Positions 1-8,698 of a DNA stretch of 39,471 nucleotides are shown one piece after another; within the stretch, counting starts at the first letter, position 1, and each line of letters starts with the position of its first letter. Where the stretch lies: NCBI GenBank assembly GCA_022566015.1, contig JADFJT010000015.1, positions 1 to 39,471 on the forward strand, written 5' to 3'. The notes below the pieces were generated by a model. It worked only from the letters and a program-made list of their open reading frames with translations, was not told the origin of the DNA and did no database searches. The position numbers and the translations under genes are program-made. Origin of the DNA: Pseudomonadota bacterium (GTDB taxonomy: Bacteria > Pseudomonadota > Gammaproteobacteria > GCA-001735895).

Positions 1-20
1 TCCGATATAAATTGTCGAAC

Positions 21-890
21 ATGAATTCCTCAATAAAACAAAAACTAGTTTTGTATGGGGAGTTGATCCGTCTCCAAAAGCCGATTGGAACTTACCTGCT
101 GCTTTGGCCGACTTTATGGGCACTTGCGATTGCTGGTGAAGGAGCGCCCGATCTCAGGGTGTTACTGATCTTTGTTGCCGGGGTATTCCTGATGCGCTCG
201 GCCGGGTGCGCGATCAATGATTTCGCCGATCGTGATATTGACCTGCATGTGATACGCACCAAAGACCGGCCTCTTACCAATGGCCTTATCAGTGGGAAGG
301 AAGCTTTGGTGATTTTCGCGCTATTGTGTTTTCTCTCGTTTATATTAGTGCTCGGTTTGAATCGCTTGACTATCTGGCTTTCTATAGGTGGCGTGTTACT
401 CGCCGCCAGCTATCCTTTCATGAAGCGATACCACTATTTGCCTCAGGTGCACCTTGGGGTTGCTTTCGGGTGGGCGGTGCCGATGGCGTTTGCGGCGCAG
501 ACTGAAAGCCTGCCTAAACAGGCCTGGCTATTGTATCTTGCTACATTGGTGTGGACAGTGTCGTACGATACTATGTATAGCATGGCCGATCGCGAGGACG
601 ATTTAAAAATTGGCCTCAAATCGACTGCGATCCTGTTCGGAAAATATGACCGAGCTATGATTGGTTTGTTTCAAATTCTGTTTATTCTGACTCTCTGGTT
701 GATCGGCCGTGAACTGGAATTTTCTGGAATCTATGTTTATGCGCTAGTCGTTGCGACGGCATTTCTGATTTATGAGCAGCTAATGATCATGTATCGTGAA
801 CCCGAAGATTGTTTTAATGCTTTCTTGCATAATCACTGGGTTGGAGCGATCGTGTTTAGTGGAATTATCGGGCACTATTATATGGCCTGA
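21..890 (+). CDS. ubiA: 4-hydroxybenzoate polyprenyltransferase UbiA
   Basis: This integral membrane enzyme attaches the polyprenyl chain to 4-hydroxybenzoate in ubiquinone synthesis. The first Asp-rich motif, NDFADRDID, lies at about residues 66-74 and is followed by KDRPL. The second motif, around DREDD, is at residues 190-194. The rest is a series of hydrophobic helices, and 289 aa is the usual family length. A reading frame opens three codons earlier with TTG at 12, but ATG at 21 gives the family-like start. Only 20 bases of upstream sequence are in the window, so the promoter and any ubiC neighbour cannot be seen. The family assignment is secure, and presence of the gene points to a respiring, ubiquinone-using proteobacterium. 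Confidence 0.95.
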   Translation: MNSSIKQKLVLYGELIRLQKPIGTYLLLWPTLWALAIAGEGAPDLRVLLIFVAGVFLMRSAGCAINDFADRDIDLHVIRTKDRPLTNGLISGKEALVIFALLCFLSFILVLGLNRLTIWLSIGGVLLAASYPFMKRYHYLPQVHLGVAFGWAVPMAFAAQTESLPKQAWLLYLATLVWTVSYDTMYSMADREDDLKIGLKSTAILFGKYDRAMIGLFQILFILTLWLIGRELEFSGIYVYALVVATAFLIYEQLMIMYREPEDCFNAFLHNHWVGAIVFSGIIGHYYMA

Positions 891-916
891 TTCAAAACGG
901 CAACAGGGGTCATATT

Positions 917-2071
917 ATGCTAATCCATACTAATGAAAAGGCAACACCCTTCGAGTTTACCGGGCGTGGTGGTGAGTATTTTCGCATCTGGATTGTTAAC
1001 ATTGTACTCACGCTACTCACGCTGGGGATATATTCGGCCTGGGCGACGGTACGCAAACGACGTTATTTTTATGGTAACACCCGGCTCGATGGCACCGAAT
1101 TCGAATATCTGGCCACGCCCTGGATGATTTTGAGGGGCCGCCTGATCGCGATAGCAGTGCTAATCCTCTACTTCGTGCTCGGGCAATTTTACCCCCTGGC
1201 GGCGGGCATTTTAGCAGTTTTGTTGATACTGGCTATGCCCTGGATAGTGTGGAATTCGATGCGTTTCCAAATACGCATGAGCCAATATAGAAACGTGCGA
1301 TTTAGCTTCAATGGCCGGCTCCGCCCGGTATATTTTTATATGCTGATTTTACCATTCATTCCAGTGTTAATATTAGCCGCTGTGGTCGCTGCGCTTTATT
1401 TTTCGTCACTGGTAGATCCCGGCCGGATAGCGCCATTGGCGGGTCTTGGCCTATTGAGTGTTTATCTGATCATTCCACTGATTCAGGCTAAAATTGCTAA
1501 TTACTATATCAATCACGTCGCTTTCGGCCAGGGAAAGTTTGCCGCCACAATTACTTCGGGTACCTACTACATGACTTACCTCAAGGTTTTCCTGATTTTC
1601 ATGTTGGTGATAGTGGCGAGTGGCTATATTGGTTTCCTGGTTTTAGGCAAAGGAATTTTTACTGGCATGCAGGCGCAGCAGATGCCTGAGAGTGGGATGC
1701 TTGGCGTGTTTGGCTGGATCTATCTGCTGTTTATCCTGTTCGGTATCTGGCTGCGCGCTTATGTGGGCGTTAAGATTCGAAACTACCTGTTTGACAGCAC
1801 CAATCTGGATAAAAACCTGCAACTGCATTCGGCCATGAAAGTAACAGGATTATTTGGTGTTTACCTCGGAAATATCATTCTACTGATCGTCACCCTCGGG
1901 CTTGCGTATCCCTGGACCGCAGTCCGAATCGCGCGTTACAAGATTAATAATACCTTCGCTCTAATTGAAGGAAACCTGTCCAAGTACGTAACCAAACAGC
2001 AGGAATACCAATCTGCAATAGGCGATGAACTAGGTGATGCACTGGATTTCGATATGGATATCGCCCTTTGA
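917..2071 (+). CDS. YjgN-family DUF898 membrane protein
   Basis: The 384-aa protein has the DUF898 (YjgN) signature: an N-terminal FEFTGRGGEYFRIWIVN segment, then repeated blocks of hydrophobic helices separated by conserved aromatic and basic stretches such as RKRRYFYGNT. The pattern recurs near residue 280-340 (RNYLFDSTNLD), as expected of this internally repeated inner-membrane family. The biochemical function of the family is unknown. The stop codon overlaps the start of the downstream M48 peptidase by a few bases, so the two are very likely co-translated. DUF898 and M48 proteins are a recurrent pair in proteobacteria, suggesting a shared envelope role (inference). Confidence 0.9.
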   Translation: MLIHTNEKATPFEFTGRGGEYFRIWIVNIVLTLLTLGIYSAWATVRKRRYFYGNTRLDGTEFEYLATPWMILRGRLIAIAVLILYFVLGQFYPLAAGILAVLLILAMPWIVWNSMRFQIRMSQYRNVRFSFNGRLRPVYFYMLILPFIPVLILAAVVAALYFSSLVDPGRIAPLAGLGLLSVYLIIPLIQAKIANYYINHVAFGQGKFAATITSGTYYMTYLKVFLIFMLVIVASGYIGFLVLGKGIFTGMQAQQMPESGMLGVFGWIYLLFILFGIWLRAYVGVKIRNYLFDSTNLDKNLQLHSAMKVTGLFGVYLGNIILLIVTLGLAYPWTAVRIARYKINNTFALIEGNLSKYVTKQQEYQSAIGDELGDALDFDMDIAL

Positions 2072-3126
2072 TCGAACTGACAGGATTCTGGTTCCCGGAA
2101 CATAGCTCGGCACAAGCTACTGCGGTACTTGAGCTCGATCAGCAGACTTATCGATTGCAGGTCGATGTTCAGGTTCTCCAGGGCCAACAGGACAGGCTAA
2201 GTTTCAGTCACCGCATTGGGAATATTCCTCGTCGTATCACCTTTGCCGATGGTTCGGTATTTGTCTGCGAAGACAACGACGCGATAGACCGTTGGCTACT
2301 GCAGACAAAGCACAGCGATGGTCGTCACCATCTGTTGCACCAGCTAGAAAGCCAATGGCGTTGGGTGATTCTGTCGGTCATTGTCGTAATAATGGTTAGC
2401 GGTGGCTTTATCTGGAAAGGAATACCCTGGATTTCGACCGAAATCGCGCGTTCGATGCCGGTCGGGGTTTATCAAAAACTCGGTAGTGGCACGCTGGCCG
2501 GGCTCGATAAGTGGATATTGGGAGATTCGGTACAATCGGACGAAGTCCGTGCGAGAATCAATCAACGTTTTGAGCGCATATTGGAAAGCATCGACCAGGA
2601 CGAATACCGGTTTCAATTGCATTTCAGGTCGATGAAGAACCTCGCCAATGCGTTTGCCCTGCCTTCGGGAGACATCGTCGTCACCGACGCGCTACTGGAG
2701 CTCGCTGAAAATGACGAAGAAATCGATTCGGTATTAATGCATGAAATTGCGCATGTGGTGCTACGCCATAGTTTGCAGCAAATTATCCATTCCTCGGCCC
2801 TTACGGTTATTATTGCGCTGTTACTCGGTGATGCGACTGCGCTGTCCAATATCGTGATTGCACTACCGGCTTTCCTGCTCAAGAGCAGTTATTCGCGCCA
2901 ACATGAAACCGAGGCGGACGATTACGCGTTAGAGAAAATGGTCCAGGCCGGAATCGACCCCGTACATTTTGCCAACATGATGCGTAAGTTCATGGCACTC
3001 GAAACGGCGGGTAGCGCCATAGCAAAAAGCACGCCCCCCAAAGAAAACAAAATCAACAATTATCTATCGAGTCACCCTGCGACTGAAGAACGAATCAGGC
3101 ACGCACTCGAATATGGCAAGTATTAA
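2068..3126 (+). CDS. M48-family membrane metallopeptidase
   Basis: This is a 352-aa zinc peptidase of the M48 (HtpX/Ste24-like) group. The zinc-binding HEIAH motif is at residues 225-229, and the distal Glu ligand is probably E282 within ETEADDYA. A transmembrane segment at about residues 98-117 precedes the catalytic domain, and another hydrophobic stretch follows HEIAH. The N-terminal 95 residues form a separate soluble region. The start chosen is TTG at 2068, which overlaps the TGA of the DUF898 gene. That implies translational coupling, although a later start cannot be excluded. The likely role is envelope protein quality control, inferred from the family. Confidence 0.88.
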   Translation: MIELTGFWFPEHSSAQATAVLELDQQTYRLQVDVQVLQGQQDRLSFSHRIGNIPRRITFADGSVFVCEDNDAIDRWLLQTKHSDGRHHLLHQLESQWRWVILSVIVVIMVSGGFIWKGIPWISTEIARSMPVGVYQKLGSGTLAGLDKWILGDSVQSDEVRARINQRFERILESIDQDEYRFQLHFRSMKNLANAFALPSGDIVVTDALLELAENDEEIDSVLMHEIAHVVLRHSLQQIIHSSALTVIIALLLGDATALSNIVIALPAFLLKSSYSRQHETEADDYALEKMVQAGIDPVHFANMMRKFMALETAGSAIAKSTPPKENKINNYLSSHPATEERIRHALEYGKY

Positions 3127-3200
3127 CGAACTGTCGTCCTGTCGCTCGACCGCCCGGTTCCCAGTGGGTCGAAGTCACAGCATCGCTGTTGCTTCTCCAG

Positions 3201-3215
3201 GGGAACCTCTGATTA
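3201..3215 (+). repeat. Fragment of MITE terminal repeat
   Basis: GGGAACCTCTGATTA here matches the left terminal inverted repeat of the element at 24644-24822. No matching right end follows before the SDR gene, so this is a half-element or decayed copy in the gap after the M48 peptidase gene. Confidence 0.5.
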
Positions 3216-3260
3216 GATAAATAGATTTATAATCTTTTTTGCATTAACTTTATATTTCCT

Positions 3261-3288
3261 GTCATCCGCGGTCGAACCGCGGGATGAC
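3261..3288. repeat. REP-like GC-rich hairpin
   Basis: GTCATCCGCGG (3261-3271) and CCGCGGGATGAC (3277-3288) form a stem with one bulged base around a five-base loop. There is no T-tract after it, so it looks more like a dispersed palindromic repeat than an intrinsic terminator. It lies 29 bases before the SDR start codon. Confidence 0.5.
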
Positions 3289-3316
3289 AATGTAAAATTT
3301 AACTCGGAGTTATCTT

Positions 3317-4072
3317 ATGCCTTCTAGTGTCTCCATTTTAATTACAGGCGCATCGGGTGGAATCGGAAGTGCCGCAGCCATGGAATGTGCGAGCAAAGGT
3401 GCCAGAATTGGAATTCACTATCACAACAACCGTGAGCGTGCAGAGGCGTTGTTGAACAAATTACCCGGCGAAGGGCATCGCCTGTATCGATGCGATATTG
3501 TCGATCCAGAATCGGTTAGCCAGTTAATCGATCAGGCTGACCAGGACTTCGACGGTCTGGACGTACTGGTTAATAATGCTGGAATTTCCGAGCGGTATCG
3601 ATTTGAAGATATCGATTACGCAACCTGGCAGGATACCTGGCGACGAATCGTCGACACTAACCTGACTGCGGCGAGCAATTTATGCTTTTGCGCAGGCAAG
3701 AAAATGATAGCCCGAGGTGGCGGTAAAATTGTCAATGTCTCGTCGCGCGGTGCCTTCCGGGGTGAACCGCAGATGCCGTGGTATGGGGCCTCTAAAGCGG
3801 GCATGAATGCGATGGGTCAATCGCTTGCCCAGGCCCTCGGTCCTCTGGGAGTTTTTGTTTACACGGTTGCCCCGGGATTCGTCGAAACTGAAATGGCACA
3901 GAAAACTCTTTCCTCGCCGAACGGGGACAGTATTAGAAATCAAAGCCCTATGGGCCGAGTGGCCCGACCCGAAGAGATCGCCAAAACCATAGGGTTCCTG
4001 GCGCTGGAGGCCCCTGAATTTATGACCGGCTGCATTATCGACGTAAACGGCGCTTCGTACCTGAGGTCTTAA
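3317..4072 (+). CDS. SDR-family NAD(P)-dependent oxidoreductase
   Basis: This 251-aa classical short-chain dehydrogenase has the cofactor motif TGASGGIG at residues 10-17 and the structural motif NNAG at 86-89. A catalytic Ser lies at about 142-143, with Tyr156 and Lys160 in YGASK. The C-terminal half resembles 3-oxoacyl-reductase-type members (PGFVETEMA, then GRVARPEEIA and the TGCIIDVNG ending). The substrate cannot be told from sequence. A GGAG at 3306-3309 supports the ATG. The gene stands alone between two stretches carrying repeat fragments, so operon context gives no hint of function. Confidence 0.9.
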   Translation: MPSSVSILITGASGGIGSAAAMECASKGARIGIHYHNNRERAEALLNKLPGEGHRLYRCDIVDPESVSQLIDQADQDFDGLDVLVNNAGISERYRFEDIDYATWQDTWRRIVDTNLTAASNLCFCAGKKMIARGGGKIVNVSSRGAFRGEPQMPWYGASKAGMNAMGQSLAQALGPLGVFVYTVAPGFVETEMAQKTLSSPNGDSIRNQSPMGRVARPEEIAKTIGFLALEAPEFMTGCIIDVNGASYLRS

Positions 4073-4119
4073 CACCGACAACTTTCTTTTTATACTATCG
4101 GGCGTAGTATGTAATATTA

Positions 4120-4174
4120 AGGAGCCTCTGATATGGGCACAAGTTGATCGTTCGTGACTGAATCAGAGCTGCCT
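4120..4174. repeat. Internally deleted MITE relic
   Basis: The left end (GGAGCCTCTGAT from 4121) and right end (GACTGAATCAGAGCTGCC at 4156-4173) resemble the two ends of the element at 24644-24822. The intervening bases also match its right flank (ATGGGCAC, then CAAG, TG, TCGTTC, TGACT). Only about 55 bp remain. It ends about 16 bases before the TPR protein start and may contribute to that gene's leader. Confidence 0.5.
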
Positions 4175-4190
4175 TTACTTTGGCAAATCC

Positions 4191-5339
4191 ATGAAATCGA
4201 AAGCATTCCCGTCGGATCCGGTTGTTATTATCGCTTTGGTCACGCTGGTGATCTGCGTACAGTGGTTGATATTTGGCGACAGCTTAAAACCGTCCTACAG
4301 CAGCCCTGTTTCTGAGCAGGCTTTCGAAGAGGAGCCAATTGTTTTACCCCCCGCGAAGGAAATCGATACCCAGATTAGCGAACTGGGATTGATTGATCAA
4401 AATCTGGAACAGCAAATTCGTGGTCTGTTGCACGATGGTCGGTTCAAACAGGCGCGTACCCGGTTGCTCGAATTGGCGGCATTGGCCGTTACCAGGGGCG
4501 ATGAAAAACAGGTCAGCAATACGCTCTTATTACTGGGCGAAGTGGCGATCGATGAGCAGGAGCTGGCCAGCGCCGAAGTGTTCTTACAGGAAGCGCTCGA
4601 TATCGCCATGCGGCAGGGTGATGTGATGACTATCGCACATAGCTACCGGCAGCTGGGGCGATTGAATATCAAATCAAGAGAGCTGGCGCGCGGTGCCGGA
4701 AATACCTACGACAAGCTATGGGTTGTACGCAGCCAAATTTATCGAGGTGAATACCGCGATGTAATACCGGATCTGGAACGTATAATCGATGCGAGTCTGC
4801 AAATCCGTCGGTACGGTGCGGCCGCCAGCGCATGGGAAACTCTGTCGAATTTTCATTTTCGGTTTCACGACATTTATCTATCCGAACAGGCGGCCTTCGA
4901 AGCGGCCAATCTGTACGCCTCGTCAGGGCAGTTAGCTTACGCGCATGCGGTAGTCGACCGCCTGAAGCGCAATGGCGCGCAGCAAAGTCAACTGGAAATT
5001 CTTAATCGGGAGATTCAGGTCCAGTTTGCGCAACACCAGGAAGACGTAATACAAACCTCACAGGCCAAAGATTTACAAATGCTCTATCGCCATTACAAGG
5101 CTAAAGGCGAATATGAACGTGCCTGGAAATTAAGAATAAAGGCCAGTCAGGCGCTTGCTAAAACCAGCGAAAGGTCGATGTACCAGCGCCAGTCGGAAGT
5201 CATGGCAATATTATATAGTTCGAATTTTGCGATGAATAAGGCGAAGCGTTATTTGAGCCAGGCCGGTGAGTTGTATGCGGCCGAGGGGGCAGACAAGCTG
5301 TCCCTGGATGCCCAGGATATGCAGGCGTTAATTTATTGA
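4191..5339 (+). CDS. Membrane-anchored TPR-repeat protein
   Basis: This 382-aa protein has an N-terminal hydrophobic anchor at about residues 10-28 followed by mostly alpha-helical sequence. Helix-turn-helix repeats of about 40 residues with TPR character begin near residue 65 (for example ALAVTRGDEKQVSNTLLLLGEVA and ASAEVFLQEALDIAMRQGD). The topology predicts a periplasmic scaffold, or a cytoplasmic one tethered by its N-terminus. No catalytic motif is visible. There is no strong ribosome binding site before ATG 4191. The alpha/beta hydrolase gene starts three bases after its stop, so the two are likely co-transcribed. The specific function is unknown. Confidence 0.75.
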   Translation: MKSKAFPSDPVVIIALVTLVICVQWLIFGDSLKPSYSSPVSEQAFEEEPIVLPPAKEIDTQISELGLIDQNLEQQIRGLLHDGRFKQARTRLLELAALAVTRGDEKQVSNTLLLLGEVAIDEQELASAEVFLQEALDIAMRQGDVMTIAHSYRQLGRLNIKSRELARGAGNTYDKLWVVRSQIYRGEYRDVIPDLERIIDASLQIRRYGAAASAWETLSNFHFRFHDIYLSEQAAFEAANLYASSGQLAYAHAVVDRLKRNGAQQSQLEILNREIQVQFAQHQEDVIQTSQAKDLQMLYRHYKAKGEYERAWKLRIKASQALAKTSERSMYQRQSEVMAILYSSNFAMNKAKRYLSQAGELYAAEGADKLSLDAQDMQALIY

Positions 5340-5342
5340 TCT

Positions 5343-6155
5343 ATGCCGACTAACCTGACCCAGTACATAACCGACCAGGGCACAGCCTACGTTGAATCAG
5401 GTCGAGGAGAACCATTGGTTCTAATACATGGTGTAGGTCTCAACAAGCAGGTCTGGGAGCCTCAATTAAATGCATTTTCCAATCAATATCGTGTCATAGC
5501 TTACGATACGCTGGGTCATGGCAAGAGCCCGGTACCTGGTGAAGACCTGACATTAGACGACTATTTCAAACAACTAGTCGATTTGCTCGATACACTCGAA
5601 ATCGATCGTATCAATCTTTGTGGGCATTCGATGGGGGCGCTGATTACGATTGGATTTGCCCTGAGATATCCTCGACGCGTAATCCGAATTATCCCAATGA
5701 TGGGGGCGTTTGACCGAAGCCCCGAACACCAGAAACGGTCGCTCAGGGTGGCCGATATTCTTGCTGGGCCCGAGGCGAAGACCTTGTTAGAGTCGACACT
5801 AAAACGTTGGTTTACACCAGAGGATAATGGCGACATTGATCGCGTAGAAAAAATTGCCCAGGTAGAGGCATGGCTAAATCAGGCTGACAAGTCGGGATAT
5901 AGCCGTGCTTACCGGGTGTTTGCGCATAATGGTGAAACCTACGTCGGCAAGCTAGGCGATATCTCGCAACCGGCTCTGTTTATTACTGCCGAAAACGATC
6001 CTAATTCGACCCCTGCAATGTCAACGCGCATGGCTGCCGAGGTGCAACAGGGCAAGGTTCATATCTTGCTCAATGAGCGTCACATGGGGCAATATCTGGC
6101 AGCGAAGAAAATAGAACCAATCCTGCGCCAATTTCTGGCTACCCCGATATTTTGA
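5343..6155 (+). CDS. Alpha/beta-fold hydrolase
   Basis: This 270-aa alpha/beta hydrolase has the nucleophile elbow GHSMG with Ser96. The oxyanion-hole HG is at residues 29-30, the likely acid is Asp219 in ENDPN, and the catalytic His is about residue 247 in NERHMGQ. The domain layout resembles 3-oxoadipate enol-lactonase-like and esterase-like members, but no substrate can be assigned. It sits between the TPR gene (3-base gap) and the flavin reductase gene (12-base gap). Hydrolase plus flavin reductase pairs occur in ring-cleavage and amide catabolic pathways, but no oxygenase partner is present here. Confidence 0.85.
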   Translation: MPTNLTQYITDQGTAYVESGRGEPLVLIHGVGLNKQVWEPQLNAFSNQYRVIAYDTLGHGKSPVPGEDLTLDDYFKQLVDLLDTLEIDRINLCGHSMGALITIGFALRYPRRVIRIIPMMGAFDRSPEHQKRSLRVADILAGPEAKTLLESTLKRWFTPEDNGDIDRVEKIAQVEAWLNQADKSGYSRAYRVFAHNGETYVGKLGDISQPALFITAENDPNSTPAMSTRMAAEVQQGKVHILLNERHMGQYLAAKKIEPILRQFLATPIF

Positions 6156-6167
6156 GGGAACTATTTG

Positions 6168-7124
6168 ATGGATGATGAAGATGCGATAATACCGCTCGAC
6201 CCACTCGATTTACGCCGTGCTTTCGGTACCTTTGCGACAGGGGTTACTATAATAACCACGGTTGACGAAGCGGGTGAAGTATACGGATTCACTGCCAACT
6301 CGTTTTCATCGGTTTCGCTCGACCCTCCGCTATTGCTGGTTAACATCGCGAAATCAGCCTACGGGTTAAAGGTATTTGGCAACGCCGAGGGATTTGCAGT
6401 CAATATTCTTGCCGAAAATCAACGCGAACTATCGAATACTTTTGCGACGAAAGGCACTGACAAATTTGCCGGGTCGAGCTGGAGTTCGAAATTTACCGGT
6501 TCACCAGTGTTTGACGGGGTGATCGCCTGGTTTGATTGCGAAAGCTTCCAGCAAGTCGATGCGGGTGATCACTTGATCTTAATCGGGAAGGTACTGGAGT
6601 ACGATTATAACTCGGATGCACCGCTCGGATTTTGTCGTGGTGCTTATGTGTCCTATGGCCTATCGCCGCAAATGCTGCAACTGGTGTCTTCAACCGGCTC
6701 ACTTCGGGTGGGAGCAGTGGTTGAAGTCAAGGGCAATATTTTGCTGGAAACTGATCCCGATAGCGATGAAGTGCGCATACCGGTGGCCGATAACGTGGGC
6801 GATATCCATTCGCCCGATAGTTTGCTTGGCAAGCTTGCGAGCACGGGTCTTGAAGCGAAGTTACCTTTTCTATATGCGGCTTATCACCACGGTGATACTC
6901 GATTTATTTATTACCGTGGCGAAGTGCTATCGATGAAAGGCATTAACGAGTCCCCCCATCTGCATTTTTTTGCGTTTGACGCGATTCCCTGGGATGCTAT
7001 TCACGATACTGCCGTTACCTCGATGCTCAAACGTTATATCACCGAGCGCTCGATGGGCAACTACAGCGTCTACCTCGGTGGGCACGTTAGCGGTGAAGTC
7101 TACCCGGTAAAGACCGGGGATTGA
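6168..7124 (+). CDS. Flavin reductase-like protein with C-terminal extension
   Basis: Residues 14 to about 165 of this 318-aa protein match the FMN-binding flavin reductase (RutF/HpaC-like) fold: RRAFGTFATGVTIITT, then GFTANSFSSVSLDPPLLLVN and GDHLILIGKV. The family is usually 160-200 aa, and here a second region of about 150 aa follows with no motif I can name with certainty. It may be a Nudix-like domain. The preferred start is ATG 6168, preceded by GAGGGAA, rather than the in-frame TTG one codon upstream. Such proteins supply reduced FMN to two-component monooxygenases, but no monooxygenase is nearby. Confidence 0.82.
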   Translation: MDDEDAIIPLDPLDLRRAFGTFATGVTIITTVDEAGEVYGFTANSFSSVSLDPPLLLVNIAKSAYGLKVFGNAEGFAVNILAENQRELSNTFATKGTDKFAGSSWSSKFTGSPVFDGVIAWFDCESFQQVDAGDHLILIGKVLEYDYNSDAPLGFCRGAYVSYGLSPQMLQLVSSTGSLRVGAVVEVKGNILLETDPDSDEVRIPVADNVGDIHSPDSLLGKLASTGLEAKLPFLYAAYHHGDTRFIYYRGEVLSMKGINESPHLHFFAFDAIPWDAIHDTAVTSMLKRYITERSMGNYSVYLGGHVSGEVYPVKTGD

Positions 7125-7350
7125 CGATATGAATTTTTAGCTAAATCGTCAAAATATATTGGAATTGATCAGCTTCCCACTAAAGCGGTCGTAAAAACGG
7201 AAAAATCGGTATTTTAAGCACTTTTTACCAGGTGTCGCGTTTCGGTAATCTGAAGTCGCTGCGATGTCAGATTATTAGGCTTGCAATAACTATTCTGCAT
7301 TTATAGATACTGCCCATAAAGGCGGCTTACTCTCGCTTGAGGATTATTAA

Positions 7351-8064
7351 ATGGCTGATTACGACGACGATGATTATGATGACGAAGAGGATCTCGATCT
7401 CTCGACGTTACCTGATGATGAACTCGTCGAACAAATGCATGATGATCTTTATAACGGGTTGAAGGAAGAAGTCGCCGAAGGCACCGATATACTGCTAGAG
7501 CGCGGGTGGAGTGCCAACAAGGTCTTGAACCAGGCACTGGTCGACGGCATGACTATTGTCGGCATCGACTTCCGCGATGGCATATTGTTTGTCCCCGAAG
7601 TACTGATGTCTGCGAATGCGATGAAGGCGGGTATGGCAATCCTTAAACCTCTTCTGGCTGAATCAGATGAACCGGCGGCTGGAAAAATGGTGATCGGTAC
7701 GGTCAAGGGCGATATCCACGATATCGGCAAGAACCTGGTATGCATGATGATGGAAGGCGCCGGTTTTGAAGTCATAAATCTCGGTATCAATACACCCGTG
7801 GAATCTTATCTGGCCGCACTTGAAGAACACAAACCCGATATCCTCGGCATGTCTGCGCTGCTGACTACCACGATGCCTTACATGAAAGTCGTGATCGATA
7901 CGATGAAAGAAAAAGGCATCCGTGATGATTACATTGTCATGGTCGGTGGTGCGCCGCTGAACCAGGAATTTAGTGAAGCAATAGGAGCGGATGCTTATTG
8001 TCGAGACGCAGCGGTTGCAGCAGAAACCGCCAAGCAATTAGTGGCTGAAAAGCGTGCGAAATAA
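7351..8064 (+). CDS. Corrinoid (B12-binding) methyl-carrier protein
   Basis: This 237-aa MtbC/MtgC-like protein carries the methyl group on cobalt between methyltransferases. A helical cap domain (residues about 25-110, including GIDFRDGILFVPEVLMSANAM) is followed by the B12-binding Rossmann domain. The latter has DIHDIGKN (His123 as lower axial ligand), Ser168 in GMSALLTTT and the GG pair at 199-200. The N-terminus is extraordinary: 11 of the first 16 residues are Asp or Glu, and acidity continues to about residue 32. GAGGA precedes the ATG. It is the first gene of the operon running to 13621. A B12 riboswitch signature is not visible upstream. Confidence 0.95.
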   Translation: MADYDDDDYDDEEDLDLSTLPDDELVEQMHDDLYNGLKEEVAEGTDILLERGWSANKVLNQALVDGMTIVGIDFRDGILFVPEVLMSANAMKAGMAILKPLLAESDEPAAGKMVIGTVKGDIHDIGKNLVCMMMEGAGFEVINLGINTPVESYLAALEEHKPDILGMSALLTTTMPYMKVVIDTMKEKGIRDDYIVMVGGAPLNQEFSEAIGADAYCRDAAVAAETAKQLVAEKRAK

Positions 8065-8083
8065 TCGAAATCGCAAGGGCGAT

Positions 8084-8698
8084 ATGGAAAAGGCAGTCTC
8101 GATTCTGGTGATTACCTGCGCCGCAGTCGCACGGGAAGTGAATGACATAAAAAAATTCAGCCAGTGGGCACAGATGGATTTACAAAGTATCACTGCTGAT
8201 CTGCACGCAACACCCGAAAAAATCCCACAGGCGGTGGCTGACAAGATCGACCAGGCGCGCGATTCCTACGACCATATATTTGTTGCCTATGGCGATTGTG
8301 GTACTAGCGGTGAGCTGGACCGAGTATTACAGGAACGCGGTGTGAGCCGTTTACCTGGGGCACATTGTTATGACTTTCTCGCCGGTGAAAAAACATTTGC
8401 GCAGTTGCAGGAGGATGAACCCGGCACTTTTTACCTCACCGATTTTCTCGCGCGACATTTTGATCGGCTGGTGATTGGAACTCTGGGGATAGACCGGCAT
8501 CCTGAGCTCATGCCGATGTACTTTGGTAATTACAAGCGCGTGGTTTACCTGGCGCAAACCGATTCGGACGAATTGACCCGGATGGCGCAGCAGGCAGCGG
8601 ACAGGCTTGGACTGCAGTTCGAACGAATTTTTACCGGTACTGGTGAAATGGTGCCGGCACTCGATGCTGCGATGCAGAAGGCTTTGTGGCAAAAATAA
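8084..8698 (+). CDS. DUF1638-family protein
   Basis: This 204-aa protein shows the full DUF1638 pattern: an N-terminal VITCAAVARE, then YGDCGTSGELD, GAHCYDF, a pGTFYLTDFLARHFD block, HPELMPMYFGNYKRVVYLAQT, and a final GLQFERIFTGTGEM. Conserved Cys12, Cys72, His94 and Cys95 could bind a metal or corrinoid, but this is inference and the family has no established reaction. ATG 8084 with AAGGGCG upstream is preferred over GTG 8054, which would overlap the corrinoid gene. The next gene overlaps its 3' end. Members recur beside MttB-type methyltransferases and corrinoid proteins, so an accessory role in methyl transfer or cofactor loading is likely. Confidence 0.85.
   Translation: MEKAVSILVITCAAVAREVNDIKKFSQWAQMDLQSITADLHATPEKIPQAVADKIDQARDSYDHIFVAYGDCGTSGELDRVLQERGVSRLPGAHCYDFLAGEKTFAQLQEDEPGTFYLTDFLARHFDRLVIGTLGIDRHPELMPMYFGNYKRVVYLAQTDSDELTRMAQQAADRLGLQFERIFTGTGEMVPALDAAMQKALWQK

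Noticed and set aside
7125-7350. Possible cobalamin riboswitch upstream of the corrinoid operon
   Set aside because: The conserved B12-box and core elements are not visible. Only a weak TTGCAA / TATAGA-like pair with short spacing was seen.
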